A stretch of DNA of 64,000 nucleotides from Mesorhizobium sp. B2-4-3. GTDB taxonomy: Bacteria; Pseudomonadota; Alphaproteobacteria; Rhizobiales; Rhizobiaceae. The stretch lies in assembly GCF_006442815.1 (NCBI RefSeq), contig NZ_VFVL01000013.1, positions 1 through 64,000 on the forward strand, written 5' to 3'. Shown here piece after piece: positions 20,768 through 29,825 of the stretch (within the stretch, counting starts at the first letter, position 1; every line of letters begins with the position of its first letter). A program made the position numbers and the translations under genes. The notes under the pieces were generated by a model that was given only the letters and a program-made list of their open reading frames with translations, searched no databases and was not told the DNA's origin.

Positions 20768-21703
20768 TTATTCGGCTGCCACCATCTTCTCCGTCGATCG
20801 AGGAGACGTCTGCAGCGCCGGCAGGTTCGGCCGCACCGCCAGCGCATCCCGCACGATCTTCTCGACCGCCTTGCGGCGTTCGCCCGACAGCGGCTGGCGC
20901 GGCATGCGCACGCGGTCATTGGTACCGATCGCCAGCACTTCGGCAAGCTTGATGTTTTGGACCAGATAGGTCGAGACATCGAGGTCGAGCAAGGGCCGGA
21001 ACCAGCGGTAGATCGCCAGTGCCTCCTCGCGTCGACCCTGTCGCATCAACTGGTAGATCGCGACCGTCTCGCGCGGGAAGGCGGTGACCAGGCCGGCGAC
21101 CCAGCCGATGGCGCCGACCGACAGCGCCTCGAAGGCGAGATTGTCGACACCGGTGAAGAGGTCGTAACGGTCGCCGAACCTGTTGATGATCTCGGTCGAG
21201 CGGCGGATGTCGTCGGACGATTCCTTGATGGCGACGAAGCGCTTGTCCGACGCCAGTTCCTCCATCAGCTCGACGGTCACGTCGACGCGATAGGCGAGCC
21301 GGTTGGAATAGATCATCACCGGCAGGTCACCGGCTTCCGCGACCGCGCGAAGGGCGGCGACCGTCTCTTGCGGGTCGGTGTGGTAGATCGGGCTCGGCAC
21401 CACCATCAGGCCATCGGCGCCTTCCTTGGCGGCGCGCTTGGCGATGCTTGCGGCCTCACGCGTGCCGGGCTCGTTGACGGTCAAAAGCACCGGCTTCTTG
21501 CCGGCGACTTTCCGTGCCGTCTTCAGCACTTCGATCTTCTCGTCCGGCGACAGCATCGGCCCTTCGCCGAGCGAACCACACACGATGATGCCGTCGCAGC
21601 CGGCCTCCATCTGCAGTCCATAGCAGCGCTCCATCTCGGCATGGTCGAGGCGGTCGTCGGCGGTGAATTTGGTCGTGACGGCAGGGAAAACTCCGGTCCA
21701 CAT
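20768..21703 (-). CDS. DHDPS-family enzyme, probable pyrroline-4-hydroxy-2-carboxylate deaminase
   Basis: The 311-residue TIM-barrel protein of the DapA/NAL family has the Schiff-base lysine at K160 in FVAIKESSDD, Tyr132 in MIYSNR and the N-terminal GSLGEGPMLS motif where dihydrodipicolinate synthase has GTTGE. In an operon with hydroxyproline epimerase and D-hydroxyproline oxidase it most likely converts pyrroline-4-hydroxy-2-carboxylate to 2,5-dioxovalerate plus ammonia; the specific reaction is inferred from context. First gene of the operon, divergent from the GntR gene. Confidence 0.9.
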   Translation of the reverse strand: MWTGVFPAVTTKFTADDRLDHAEMERCYGLQMEAGCDGIIVCGSLGEGPMLSPDEKIEVLKTARKVAGKKPVLLTVNEPGTREAASIAKRAAKEGADGLMVVPSPIYHTDPQETVAALRAVAEAGDLPVMIYSNRLAYRVDVTVELMEELASDKRFVAIKESSDDIRRSTEIINRFGDRYDLFTGVDNLAFEALSVGAIGWVAGLVTAFPRETVAIYQLMRQGRREEALAIYRWFRPLLDLDVSTYLVQNIKLAEVLAIGTNDRVRMPRQPLSGERRKAVEKIVRDALAVRPNLPALQTSPRSTEKMVAAE

Positions 21704-21716
21704 GGCTATTTCTCCT

Positions 21717-21793
21717 CTGATATATCAGCCGTATATCTATTAAGGATTAGCCTGTCAACGCTGAATCTCTTATGATATATGAAAAATATATCA
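21717..21793. promoter_or_regulatory. Two TGATATAT-type operators between the hydroxyproline operon and gntR
   Basis: A perfect 12-bp palindrome CTGATATATCAG is at 21717-21728, next to the ribosome site of the deaminase gene. A second site, TGATATAT (21773-21780) and ATATATCA (21786-21793) with a 5-base spacer, lies just before the proposed TTG start of the regulator. Both share the TGATATAT half site, as expected for operators of the divergent FCD-type GntR protein. Binding is inferred. Confidence 0.65.
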
Positions 21794-21804
21794 GGAGCCC
21801 GCCA

Positions 21805-22476
21805 TTGATCTCCCCACTGATATCCATCGAAGCGAACGCGACCTTCGAGCCGGCAGCGACCAGGGCCTATCGCGCGCTTGAGCACATGATCGTCACGCTC
21901 GAGCTGGCGCCGTCGGGCTTCGTCACCGAAGGTGCGCTGATCGAGCGGCTGGGTCTCGGACGCACCCCCGTCCGCGAGGCGATCCAGAGGCTCGCCTGGG
22001 AAGGACTCCTGGACATCAGGCCCCGCGCGGGCATCGCGGTCGCGCCGCTTCACGCCGGCGACTGGCTGCGGGTGCTGGATGCGCGGCGCGGCATCGAGGT
22101 GGTGCTCGCCCGCTCGGCCGCCCGCTTCGTCACACGCGAGGCCGCCGACCTGTTCCACGAGGCGGCCCTGGCCATGCAGAAGGCGGTGATCTCGAGCAAC
22201 GTGCTTGCCTTCATCCAGGCCGACAAGGCGCTCGACGAAGCGCTGGCGATCGCCGCCGACAACCCCTTCGCGGCGCGCGTGGCCGCCCCGTTGCAGACCC
22301 ACAGCCGCCGCTTCTGGTATCGCTACAAGGCCGACACCGGGCTGGCCGAATCGGCCGAGCACCACGTGGCGCTGATCCGTTCCATCCTCGACGGCGACGA
22401 GGAAGGCGCCGCCAAGGACGCCAAGAAGCTGATAGCGCTGCTGCGCGGTCATGCCGAGGTGGCCGCCACGCGCTGA
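21805..22476 (+). CDS. GntR family (FCD) transcriptional regulator of the hydroxyproline operon
   Basis: The 223-residue regulator has an N-terminal winged helix with GALIERLGLGRTPVREAIQR and a C-terminal FCD all-helical domain. An ATG at 21772 opens the frame, but its first codons coincide with an operator-like palindrome and it has no ribosome site. TTG at 21805 has AGGAG eight bases upstream and is preferred. Divergent to the deaminase gene; it likely senses hydroxyproline or a pathway intermediate and represses the operon. Confidence 0.88.
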   Translation: MISPLISIEANATFEPAATRAYRALEHMIVTLELAPSGFVTEGALIERLGLGRTPVREAIQRLAWEGLLDIRPRAGIAVAPLHAGDWLRVLDARRGIEVVLARSAARFVTREAADLFHEAALAMQKAVISSNVLAFIQADKALDEALAIAADNPFAARVAAPLQTHSRRFWYRYKADTGLAESAEHHVALIRSILDGDEEGAAKDAKKLIALLRGHAEVAATR

Positions 22477-22504
22477 GCGGGGTCAGCGCCCGTCCGAGGC
22501 GTCC

Positions 22505-22822
22505 TCAGCCGCCGGGCTGCCCGACCGCGGTGGCCCGCGTGTCTTCCCATCCGTCGCCCGCCGCCAGGATGCAACTCTGGCCTTTGACGTCGGTCATCAG
22601 GATGGTCCAGGTTCCGCTCGGCGAAACGAACACCTCGAAGATGGCGACTTCTCCGGCCACACCGTAGCCCAGCCGCTTCTCCTCGAATGCCGCCGCCAGC
22701 CTCGCGACCAGATAGTCATGGCCGCCGCAGATCACTTGCGCCCGCGCCGGAATAGCCGATAGCGCCATCAGGGCGCCAACGGCCGCAAGCTTGACCCATC
22801 GAAACGAAAATTCGCGTGCCAT
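22505..22822 (-). CDS. Small secreted protein, paralog of 23090-23392
   Basis: The 105-residue protein has an N-terminal signal peptide (MAREFSFRWVKLAAVGALMA, cleavage likely after ARA), then a mature domain with two cysteines (VICGGHDYL and KGQSCILAAGDGWED). The core GTWTILMTDVKGQSC is shared with the neighbour at 23090-23392. Function unknown. An ATG eight codons upstream is also in frame; the chosen one gives a cleaner signal peptide. Confidence 0.78.
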   Translation of the reverse strand: MAREFSFRWVKLAAVGALMALSAIPARAQVICGGHDYLVARLAAAFEEKRLGYGVAGEVAIFEVFVSPSGTWTILMTDVKGQSCILAAGDGWEDTRATAVGQPGG

Positions 22823-23089
22823 GTGGCACCTCCTTCGCCTTCGCATTCCGGCAAGGGAGGCACATTCGGCCGCCTCAGTGTGCCGGAGCGCTCCAGGCCG
22901 GATTCGACGTTTTCATCACGTCACTCCTTCTGGTTTCCGGTCTGTAACAGGGAGAGTATGACTCCCTGGATTCGATATGGTGAAGCTCGGCTTCGTAAAC
23001 AAGCGGTGCCGCGGAAAGCGCCTCCTTGGCGCGATTTGACGCTCGACCGCAGGAGCCGTTGTGGCGCTCACCCCGGCTCCCTGGCGTTT

Positions 23090-23392
23090 TCAGGCGCCCG
23101 GCATCGCCGCCGTGATCGTCGGGCTGTCCCAGCCGTCGCCGACGGAAAGCACGCAGCTCTGGCCTTTGGTGTCGGAGGCAAGCACGGTCCAGCTTCCCTG
23201 GTCGGAGACGAAGATCTCGAGCACGACGTTCGGATTGATCAGGCCGCGCCCGGCCTCGCTTTCGTGAAACTTGTCGCCGAGCGCCTTGATGATGTCGGCG
23301 CGCGCCGCACATTGCGCCGCCGCGTTTGCCGACGCGGATCCAACGGTCATCGCCGCCGCCGCCAACATTGCCGCCACAACAAATCGTGTCAT
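23090..23392 (-). CDS. Small secreted protein, paralog of 22505-22822
   Basis: The 100-residue protein has a clear signal peptide (MTRFVVAAMLAAAAMTVGSA, cleavage after ANA) and a mature part with CAARADIIKALG and KGQSCVLSVGDGWDS. The spacing of the two cysteines and the GSWTVLASDTKGQSC core match the protein encoded 270 bases away, so this is a diverged tandem duplication. The single Cys pair could form a disulfide in the periplasm. Function unknown. Confidence 0.78.
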   Translation of the reverse strand: MTRFVVAAMLAAAAMTVGSASANAAAQCAARADIIKALGDKFHESEAGRGLINPNVVLEIFVSDQGSWTVLASDTKGQSCVLSVGDGWDSPTITAAMPGA

Positions 23393-23662
23393 CCGACACC
23401 TCCTCGCGCCAGACGAGAACCCCGGCTGCCACCGGCGCTGTTTGGTTGCCTGCGCATGGCAGGAATACAGCCTAAGGCGGAGGATGGTCTGTTGGTTCCA
23501 TCACACGGCGATGGAATTATTAGAAGGCGCGGATGCACGCATGGCGAGATACGCCTGAATTCATGCGCCTGAAGTTGTGCTTTGCCCGTGGCGGCGTGAG
23601 CTGGACGGTGCAATTCTGGTGGACGAAAGCCGCAGCATTCCACCTGCATCCACAAAAAGAAA

Positions 23663-23680
23663 GCGCGGCTTGCACCGCGC
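23663..23680 (-). terminator. Rho-independent terminator of the mmsA transcript
   Basis: GCGCGG (23663-23668) and CCGCGC (23675-23680) form a stem followed on the minus strand by TTTCTTTTTG. It lies 30 bases beyond the duplicated mmsA 3' remnant and about 135 bases beyond the present mmsA stop. The gap 23393-23814 otherwise holds only the remnant and a spacer. Confidence 0.7.
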
Positions 23681-23710
23681 CTCCCCAATGTTGGTTTGGA
23701 CGACCTGTCC

Positions 23711-23758
23711 GGGCTAGTTCATCGTCGGGATGACGAACTCGGCTCCGTCCTTGATGCC
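23711..23758 (-). pseudogene. Remnant duplicate of the last 14 codons plus stop of mmsA
   Basis: This 48-base segment matches 23812-23859, the true mmsA end, at 45 of 48 positions. Read on the minus strand both encode GIKDGAEFVIPTMN and stop, and the three differences are all synonymous third-position changes (GGA/GGC, GCC/GCG, GAG/GAA). A 53-base spacer separates the copies. It looks like a recombination scar in which a diverged mmsA allele joined next to the native 3' end. Confidence 0.75.
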
Positions 23759-23814
23759 TCGCCGCGCCCGTAGCCACGAAGTGGCGAGGACGCGCAAACG
23801 AGGAAACCGTCGGG

Positions 23815-25311
<1,497 letters not shown>

Positions 25312-25477
25312 GCTTTTCTCTCCCTGTTCTGGTGATGGCGCATTGTCCGCCTTTGCGGCGGCGATGGCAACGCGAGCCAAAACGCAACCGTTGTGCGGAA
25401 AATAGACAGCGGTGGCAGACTGTGCATTAATTGCCGCAAATGCCTGTCGTGAAGGATTTCTCAGGTTGAGTTTTGTC

Positions 25478-25635
25478 GCGCCCCCCTCTGTCCTGCCGGA
25501 CATCTCCCCCACTTGGAGGGAGATTGGCAGCTTCGCCGACCGCGCCTTCTCCCGCATCGGCGATTGGCGAAAACCGGCGCGACATCTGATCTCCCCCTTT
25601 TTGGGGGAGATGGCCGGCAGGCCAGAGGGGGGCGC
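25478..25635. repeat. MITE-like element with about 33-bp terminal inverted repeats (copy 1)
   Basis: Left end GCGCCCCCCTCTGTCCTGCC and right end GGCAGGCCAGAGGGGGGCGC are inverted copies, continuing inward as CATCTCCCCC and GGGGGAGATG. A second copy with the same internal TTGGCAGCTTCGCCGA / GATTGGCGAA pattern is at 42376-42537. It has no coding capacity. It occupies much of the 365-base gap between mmsA and lysR, where it may separate the two promoters. Confidence 0.75.
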
Positions 25636-25676
25636 GAAGGAACTCAGCGTTGACAATCATCGCGCAGACCACTCCC

Positions 25677-26558
25677 ATGAACTGGGATGACGTCCGCATC
25701 TTCCTCGCCGTGGCGCGCGCCGGCCAGATCCTCGGCGCGGCCAAGCGCCTGGAGCTCAACCACGCCACCGTCTCGCGCCGCATCGCCGCGCTCGAGGAGG
25801 CGCTGAGGACAAAGCTCTTCCGCCGCCTGACCACCGGCAGCGAACTGACGCCGGCTGGCGAGCGCTTCCTCGACATAGCCGAGCGCATGGAAGGCGACAT
25901 GATCGCGGCGCGCTCGACCATCGCCGGCGAGGGCGACGATGTTTCGGGAACCGTGCGCATCGGCGCGCCCGATGGATTTGGCGTCGCCTTCCTGGCCAAG
26001 CGGCTGGGCGAGCTGACCGCGCTGCATCGCGAGCTCACCATCCAGCTGGTGCCGGTGCCGCGCTCCTTCTCGCTGTCCAGGCGCGAGGCCGATATCGCGA
26101 TCACCGTCGAGCGGCCGACCGAAGGGCGGCTGGTGGCGGGCAAGCTGGTCGACTATACGCTGGGCCTCTTCGCCTCCCGCGCCTATGCCGAAGCCAACGG
26201 CCTGCCCAAAATGCCGGCCGAGCTCGGCCGGCATACGCTGATCGGTTATGTGCCGGACCTCATCGTCAGCCCCTCGCTCGACTATGCCGCTGAGTTCAGC
26301 CCCGAATGGCGCACCAGCTTCGCCATCTCCTCGGCGCTCGGCCAGGCCGAGGCGGTGCGCTCCGGCGCCGGCATCGGCATCCTGCACACCTTCGTCGCCC
26401 GTTCGATGCCGGAGCTGGTGCCCGTCGACATCGTCGCACCCATCCGCCGCGCCTACTGGCTGGTCTATCATGAATCGGTAAGGCCCCTGCGCCGCGTCCA
26501 GCTCGTCGCCAACTTCATCACCAGGGCGGTGGAGCGCGAGCGCGGTCTTTTCGTCTAG
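25677..26558 (+). CDS. LysR family transcriptional regulator
   Basis: The 293-residue protein MNWDDVRIFLAVARAG has an N-terminal winged helix (LNHATVSRRIAALEEALRTK) and a substrate-binding domain with SGTVRIGAPDGFGVAFLA and GAGIGILHTFVA. An ATG at 25650 is also possible. Divergently oriented to mmsA, so the simplest role is control of mmsA; the V-S-R-R-I-A-A-L-E-E subtype is common among rhizobial regulators of aldehyde dehydrogenase or amino-acid genes. Effector unknown. Confidence 0.9.
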   Translation: MNWDDVRIFLAVARAGQILGAAKRLELNHATVSRRIAALEEALRTKLFRRLTTGSELTPAGERFLDIAERMEGDMIAARSTIAGEGDDVSGTVRIGAPDGFGVAFLAKRLGELTALHRELTIQLVPVPRSFSLSRREADIAITVERPTEGRLVAGKLVDYTLGLFASRAYAEANGLPKMPAELGRHTLIGYVPDLIVSPSLDYAAEFSPEWRTSFAISSALGQAEAVRSGAGIGILHTFVARSMPELVPVDIVAPIRRAYWLVYHESVRPLRRVQLVANFITRAVERERGLFV

Positions 26559-26671
26559 AGCATGGTCCAGGACCGCTTAAGCGAAACATCCCAGTTCCGC
26601 GGTACGGAAATCTTGCCCGGTCGGCTATTCGCGTTGACAGCATCCCTCGGAGATTGACCGAAACGATCCGG

Positions 26672-26858
26672 CCTCGTCATCCACGGGCGGAGCAAGGAGC
26701 GTAGCGACGCGCGCAGACCCGAGGATCCATTCCGTGACGCATGAGCGCTGCTGCGGTGCAGAATTCTGCTCCGCAGCACACTTCGATCAAGGTCACGGAA
26801 TGGATTCCAGGGTCTCCGCGACGCCGCTTCGCAGCTGCTCCGCCCTGGAATGACGAGG
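26672..26858. repeat. Long palindromic intergenic repeat family A, full copy
   Basis: The left end CCTCGTCATCCACGGGCGGA and right end CCGCCCTGGAATGACGAGG are inverted. Inner arms ATCCATTCCGTGACGCATGA and GGTCACGGAATGGAT also pair around a GTGCAGAATTCTGCTCCGCAGCAC centre (given here in parts: GTGCAGAATT and CTGCTCCGCAGCAC). The same layout is seen at 37385-37570. The rest of the 503-base gap 26559-27061 shows no gene. Confidence 0.75.
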
Positions 26859-27061
26859 TTGAGAAGCTTCAGCCAAACGCCGGCGTTTGCGTCGCAAAAA
26901 GAAAACGCGCATCCCAAAGTCCCTCGCCGCGGCCGATCCTATCACAGCCAGTTGGTCGTTGCCGCCTTGCCTCCGCCACAAATTCGGCGACTGTGGCGTC
27001 AGCGCTTCGCCATGCTGTGGCCGGGCGCGAGGGGACAATTTTTTGCAACGCCGGCGGAGAA

Positions 27062-27502
27062 ATGCGAGCCGTTCTTGCCATTCTGCCGCTGATTTTTCTG
27101 TCCGACTGCGCCAACCCTTGGACCAAGGTTCCGGAAGCGGAGCTGCCGAAGCCGATCCGCTACGCCATGGCGCGCCCCTCGCCTTTCGTCATCGGCAATT
27201 ATTGCGGCCCGGGCACCCGCACCGGCGATCTGTCGGCAAAGCCGGTCGACCCTCTCGATGCCGCCTGCCAGGTCCACGACGCCTGCTATATCGTCCGGCA
27301 CAATCATTGCGACTGCGACGGCGCGCTTGTCGCCTCCGCAAGGAAGATCCGTGACGACAGGACGGCGCCGCGCAAGATGCGAAGCGAGGCAGAATTGCTG
27401 ATCGCCACCTTCGCGTTTCCGGTCTGCAGGATCTTTCCGCAAGGCTTCCTGCCGCCGCGCGACCCTGCCCAGCTCAAGGCCATGAACGGGACAACCGGAT
27501 GA
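27062..27502 (+). CDS. Phospholipase A2-like putative lipoprotein
   Basis: The 146-residue protein starts MRAVLAILPLIFLSDCAN: a short hydrophobic leader ending in a lipobox-like LSDC (Cys16; Asp at -1 is unusual). The mature part has the calcium-loop-like YCGPGTRTGD (residues 47-56) and PVDPLDAACQVHDACY (61-76), which matches the HD catalytic pair of phospholipase A2 (His72-Asp73) in the small form used by bacterial, fungal and parvovirus VP1 enzymes. NHCDCD follows at 81-86, adding cysteines for disulfides. The stop overlaps the start of the PLD-like gene by four bases (ATGA). Catalysis is inferred. Start supported by GGCGGAGA. Confidence 0.82.
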   Translation: MRAVLAILPLIFLSDCANPWTKVPEAELPKPIRYAMARPSPFVIGNYCGPGTRTGDLSAKPVDPLDAACQVHDACYIVRHNHCDCDGALVASARKIRDDRTAPRKMRSEAELLIATFAFPVCRIFPQGFLPPRDPAQLKAMNGTTG

Positions 27503-29658
27503 GGCTCGGGTCTGCCATAACCAGGGCGTTGCTTGGACTGGCGCTGGCAGCGCTTGCCGGTTGCGCCGGCATGCCTGGGCATTCGGCCTGCGCCTTCTTT
27601 CCGGGCGACGGCGCCTGCGGCCGCCTGCCGGTCTCGGCGGACGGAAGCGGCGCCGATATAGCCGGAGCCCACTACTTCGCAGGCGGCGGCAACAGCGCCT
27701 ATGACAAGCAGTTCCAGGCGCTGCTTGCCCAAAGCCGCCTCGATGCGCTCGACCGCGCCAACGGCACCGGCCGTTTCGGCCGCGACTGGCGCGATGTCCA
27801 GAACGGCGGCTTCCACACGACCTATCCGACGCTGCAACGGCTCGCCAAACCGCTCGACGACACCGAGCTGACGCCGACACGAGGCAAGCCGGGCGAAGGC
27901 CGGTTCACCGGCCGTTGGCGCATGTCGCGGCAGACGCTCTATCTCGATGCCGCCGCGCGGCCCTCGGCGCCCAAGACCTTCAGCTTCTCCGGCCTTGAGG
28001 CGCGCTCGGTCGAGATCGTGCTGCGCCAGGCGGGGCAACTGCAAGTCGACATCGGCGGCACCTGCAACGGCCCGCTCGCGATCCGCGCGTCGGGGCGATC
28101 CATCACAGTCGCCACTGCCTCTCCATTCCATCTGAGCCTGCCCATCGCCGAAACCTCCGCCAGCCTGTTTCCGGACCAGGCGCTGACCCGCTGCGATCTG
28201 CGCGTCGTCTCCACCCTGGCGCCGGCCGGCGCGCCGCTGACCTTGCTGCGCGAGGAGACCGCCGATCCCTGGATCGCGGGGCTCGACAGCCGCTACGACC
28301 GCTGTCCGGTGCCTGACCCGGCGGGGATGGAGGAGCTCGACCGCGTCTTTTATGCCGGGCGCTGGCTGTCGCAGACCTGCGCGCTGCCGCTGGGATCGCC
28401 GGCCCTGCTGCGCAAGTCGCGCGACGGCTTCAATGCCAAGGTCGAGGCCCTGCTCGGCCGGACGCTGCCCGACAGCGCCATCGACAAGGCTGACCCAGAG
28501 CTGCCGCTGGATTTCTCCAGCGCGCCAAAACTCCGGCTGATCTATCTGTCGTCGCTGGAGTTCAAGGCGGATTTCTCCGGCCGCATCATGGAGCGGCTGC
28601 TCCGCCACCATGCGGCGCAGGGCGCGAAGGTGCGCATCCTGGTGACCGACGTTCTGGAGCGCGAGAAGGACGACGCGCTGCTGCACCGGCTGGCGGCTGA
28701 ATTCCCCAACGTCCAATTACAGGAATATCGCTGGCAGGCGGACCACGGCGCGCCGTTCGATGAGCAGATCTCGCAGCTGCACAAGGTTCACCATATCAAG
28801 ATGCTGGCGACGCTGGCCGAAGAGCCCGGACGCTCGCGCGTCATCGTCGGCGGCCGCAACATCCATGACGGCTTCCTGTTCCACAAGCCGGTCGACCTGA
28901 CCCGCCATCCGGACCTGGAGCAATACGGCAAGACCGACGGCTTCTCGCTGAATTACTATTCCAACTGGAGCGATTTCGACATCGAGATCGCCGACCCGGC
29001 GACCGTCGAAACGCTGGCCGCGCATCTGTCGACCATCTGGCTGCGCGACGCCGACACCAATTTGTCGCGGCCGTTTTCCATTCCGGTTCCCGGTGGAAGC
29101 GCGCGGGGCGTGGCGCGGCATTTCATTTCCGTGCCCTACGAGGACGGGCACGCGCTGGAGGCCTATTTCGTCGAGCTGATCGACAGCGCCGAGCATCGCA
29201 TCGAGATCGTCAATCCCTATCTCAACCTGACGCCGGATATCGCCCGGGCCATCGACCGGGCGCTGGCCAGGGGCGTGAAGATCGACGTCGTCGGCCGTAT
29301 CGACCTCAAGGGCGATATCGGCGGCCGCTTCCTCACCGCGCTCAACAAGCTGTTCGTCGAGAAATATGGCGACCGCATCGACATCCGCGAGTTCAAGGCG
29401 CCGGACGTCGTGCTGCATTCGAAAATCATGATGATCGACGAAAGGCTGGTCGCCATCTCCTCGGTCAACCTCAACAACCGCAGCTTCTTCCATGACTCGG
29501 AGAACGGCATGGTCGTGCTCGATCCGGCTTTCTACCGCCGCATGAAGCCGGTCTATGACGATTACCTCGCCCATTCGCGCCCGGTCGCCACCAATGTCAC
29601 GATCGGCTGGGCCTACCGGCTGCTGTTCAGCGACAGCTGGGTCCGGCAGGCGTTCTGA
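27499..29658 (+). CDS. Phospholipase D-like putative lipoprotein
   Basis: The 719-residue protein has a lipoprotein signal (LALAALAGCAG; Cys22). An N-terminal region of about 300 residues without recognised domain precedes two PLD repeats. The first repeat is degenerate (HIKMLATL, His432, Lys434, Leu439 where Asp is expected) but keeps VIVGGRNIHDGF. The second is canonical: HSKIMMID with His640, Lys642 and Asp647, then SSVNLNNRSFFHDSENG. Such proteins act on phospholipids as cardiolipin synthases, PLDs or transphosphatidylases. Cotranscribed and translationally coupled with the PLA2-like gene. Confidence 0.88.
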   Translation: MRLGSAITRALLGLALAALAGCAGMPGHSACAFFPGDGACGRLPVSADGSGADIAGAHYFAGGGNSAYDKQFQALLAQSRLDALDRANGTGRFGRDWRDVQNGGFHTTYPTLQRLAKPLDDTELTPTRGKPGEGRFTGRWRMSRQTLYLDAAARPSAPKTFSFSGLEARSVEIVLRQAGQLQVDIGGTCNGPLAIRASGRSITVATASPFHLSLPIAETSASLFPDQALTRCDLRVVSTLAPAGAPLTLLREETADPWIAGLDSRYDRCPVPDPAGMEELDRVFYAGRWLSQTCALPLGSPALLRKSRDGFNAKVEALLGRTLPDSAIDKADPELPLDFSSAPKLRLIYLSSLEFKADFSGRIMERLLRHHAAQGAKVRILVTDVLEREKDDALLHRLAAEFPNVQLQEYRWQADHGAPFDEQISQLHKVHHIKMLATLAEEPGRSRVIVGGRNIHDGFLFHKPVDLTRHPDLEQYGKTDGFSLNYYSNWSDFDIEIADPATVETLAAHLSTIWLRDADTNLSRPFSIPVPGGSARGVARHFISVPYEDGHALEAYFVELIDSAEHRIEIVNPYLNLTPDIARAIDRALARGVKIDVVGRIDLKGDIGGRFLTALNKLFVEKYGDRIDIREFKAPDVVLHSKIMMIDERLVAISSVNLNNRSFFHDSENGMVVLDPAFYRRMKPVYDDYLAHSRPVATNVTIGWAYRLLFSDSWVRQAF

Positions 29659-29677
29659 GGCGGCCGCTCGACGCGAA

Positions 29678-29825
29678 TTAAGGTGTGCTGAGATTCAGGT
29701 CAGGCCGAGTCGAAAGTGGTGGCTGCCGAGAACCGGAGCGGAGCGTACTTAAGGTACGTGAGCACCGGAAGCGCAGAAAGCCGCCATTCGCAGGCCGGCC
29801 TCACCTGAATATCAGCGCACCTTAA
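29678..29825. repeat. Palindromic intergenic repeat family B, full copy
   Basis: Outer arms TTAAGGTGTGCTGAGATTCA and TGAATATCAGCGCACCTTAA are inverted. The centre contains GAGAACCGGAGCGGAGCGTA and TACGTGAGCACCGGAAGCGC around TTAAGG. The element lies between convergent genes and its last bases include the dadA stop codon. A related core is at 32945-33048. Confidence 0.75.

Noticed and set aside
20768..21703. Annotation as dihydrodipicolinate synthase dapA for lysine synthesis
   Set aside because: The GTTGE substrate motif reads GSLGE and the gene sits with the hydroxyproline epimerase and oxidase, so a catabolic deaminase is more likely.
25312..25656. 115-residue N-terminal extension of mmsA
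   Set aside because: Encoded by a MITE-like repeat and spacer; the family N terminus begins at the ATG at 25311.
27304..28716. 470-residue open frame on the minus strand
   Set aside because: Antisense to the PLA2/PLD operon and composed of low-complexity Arg/Gln/Ala/Gly; no motif and no ribosome site.
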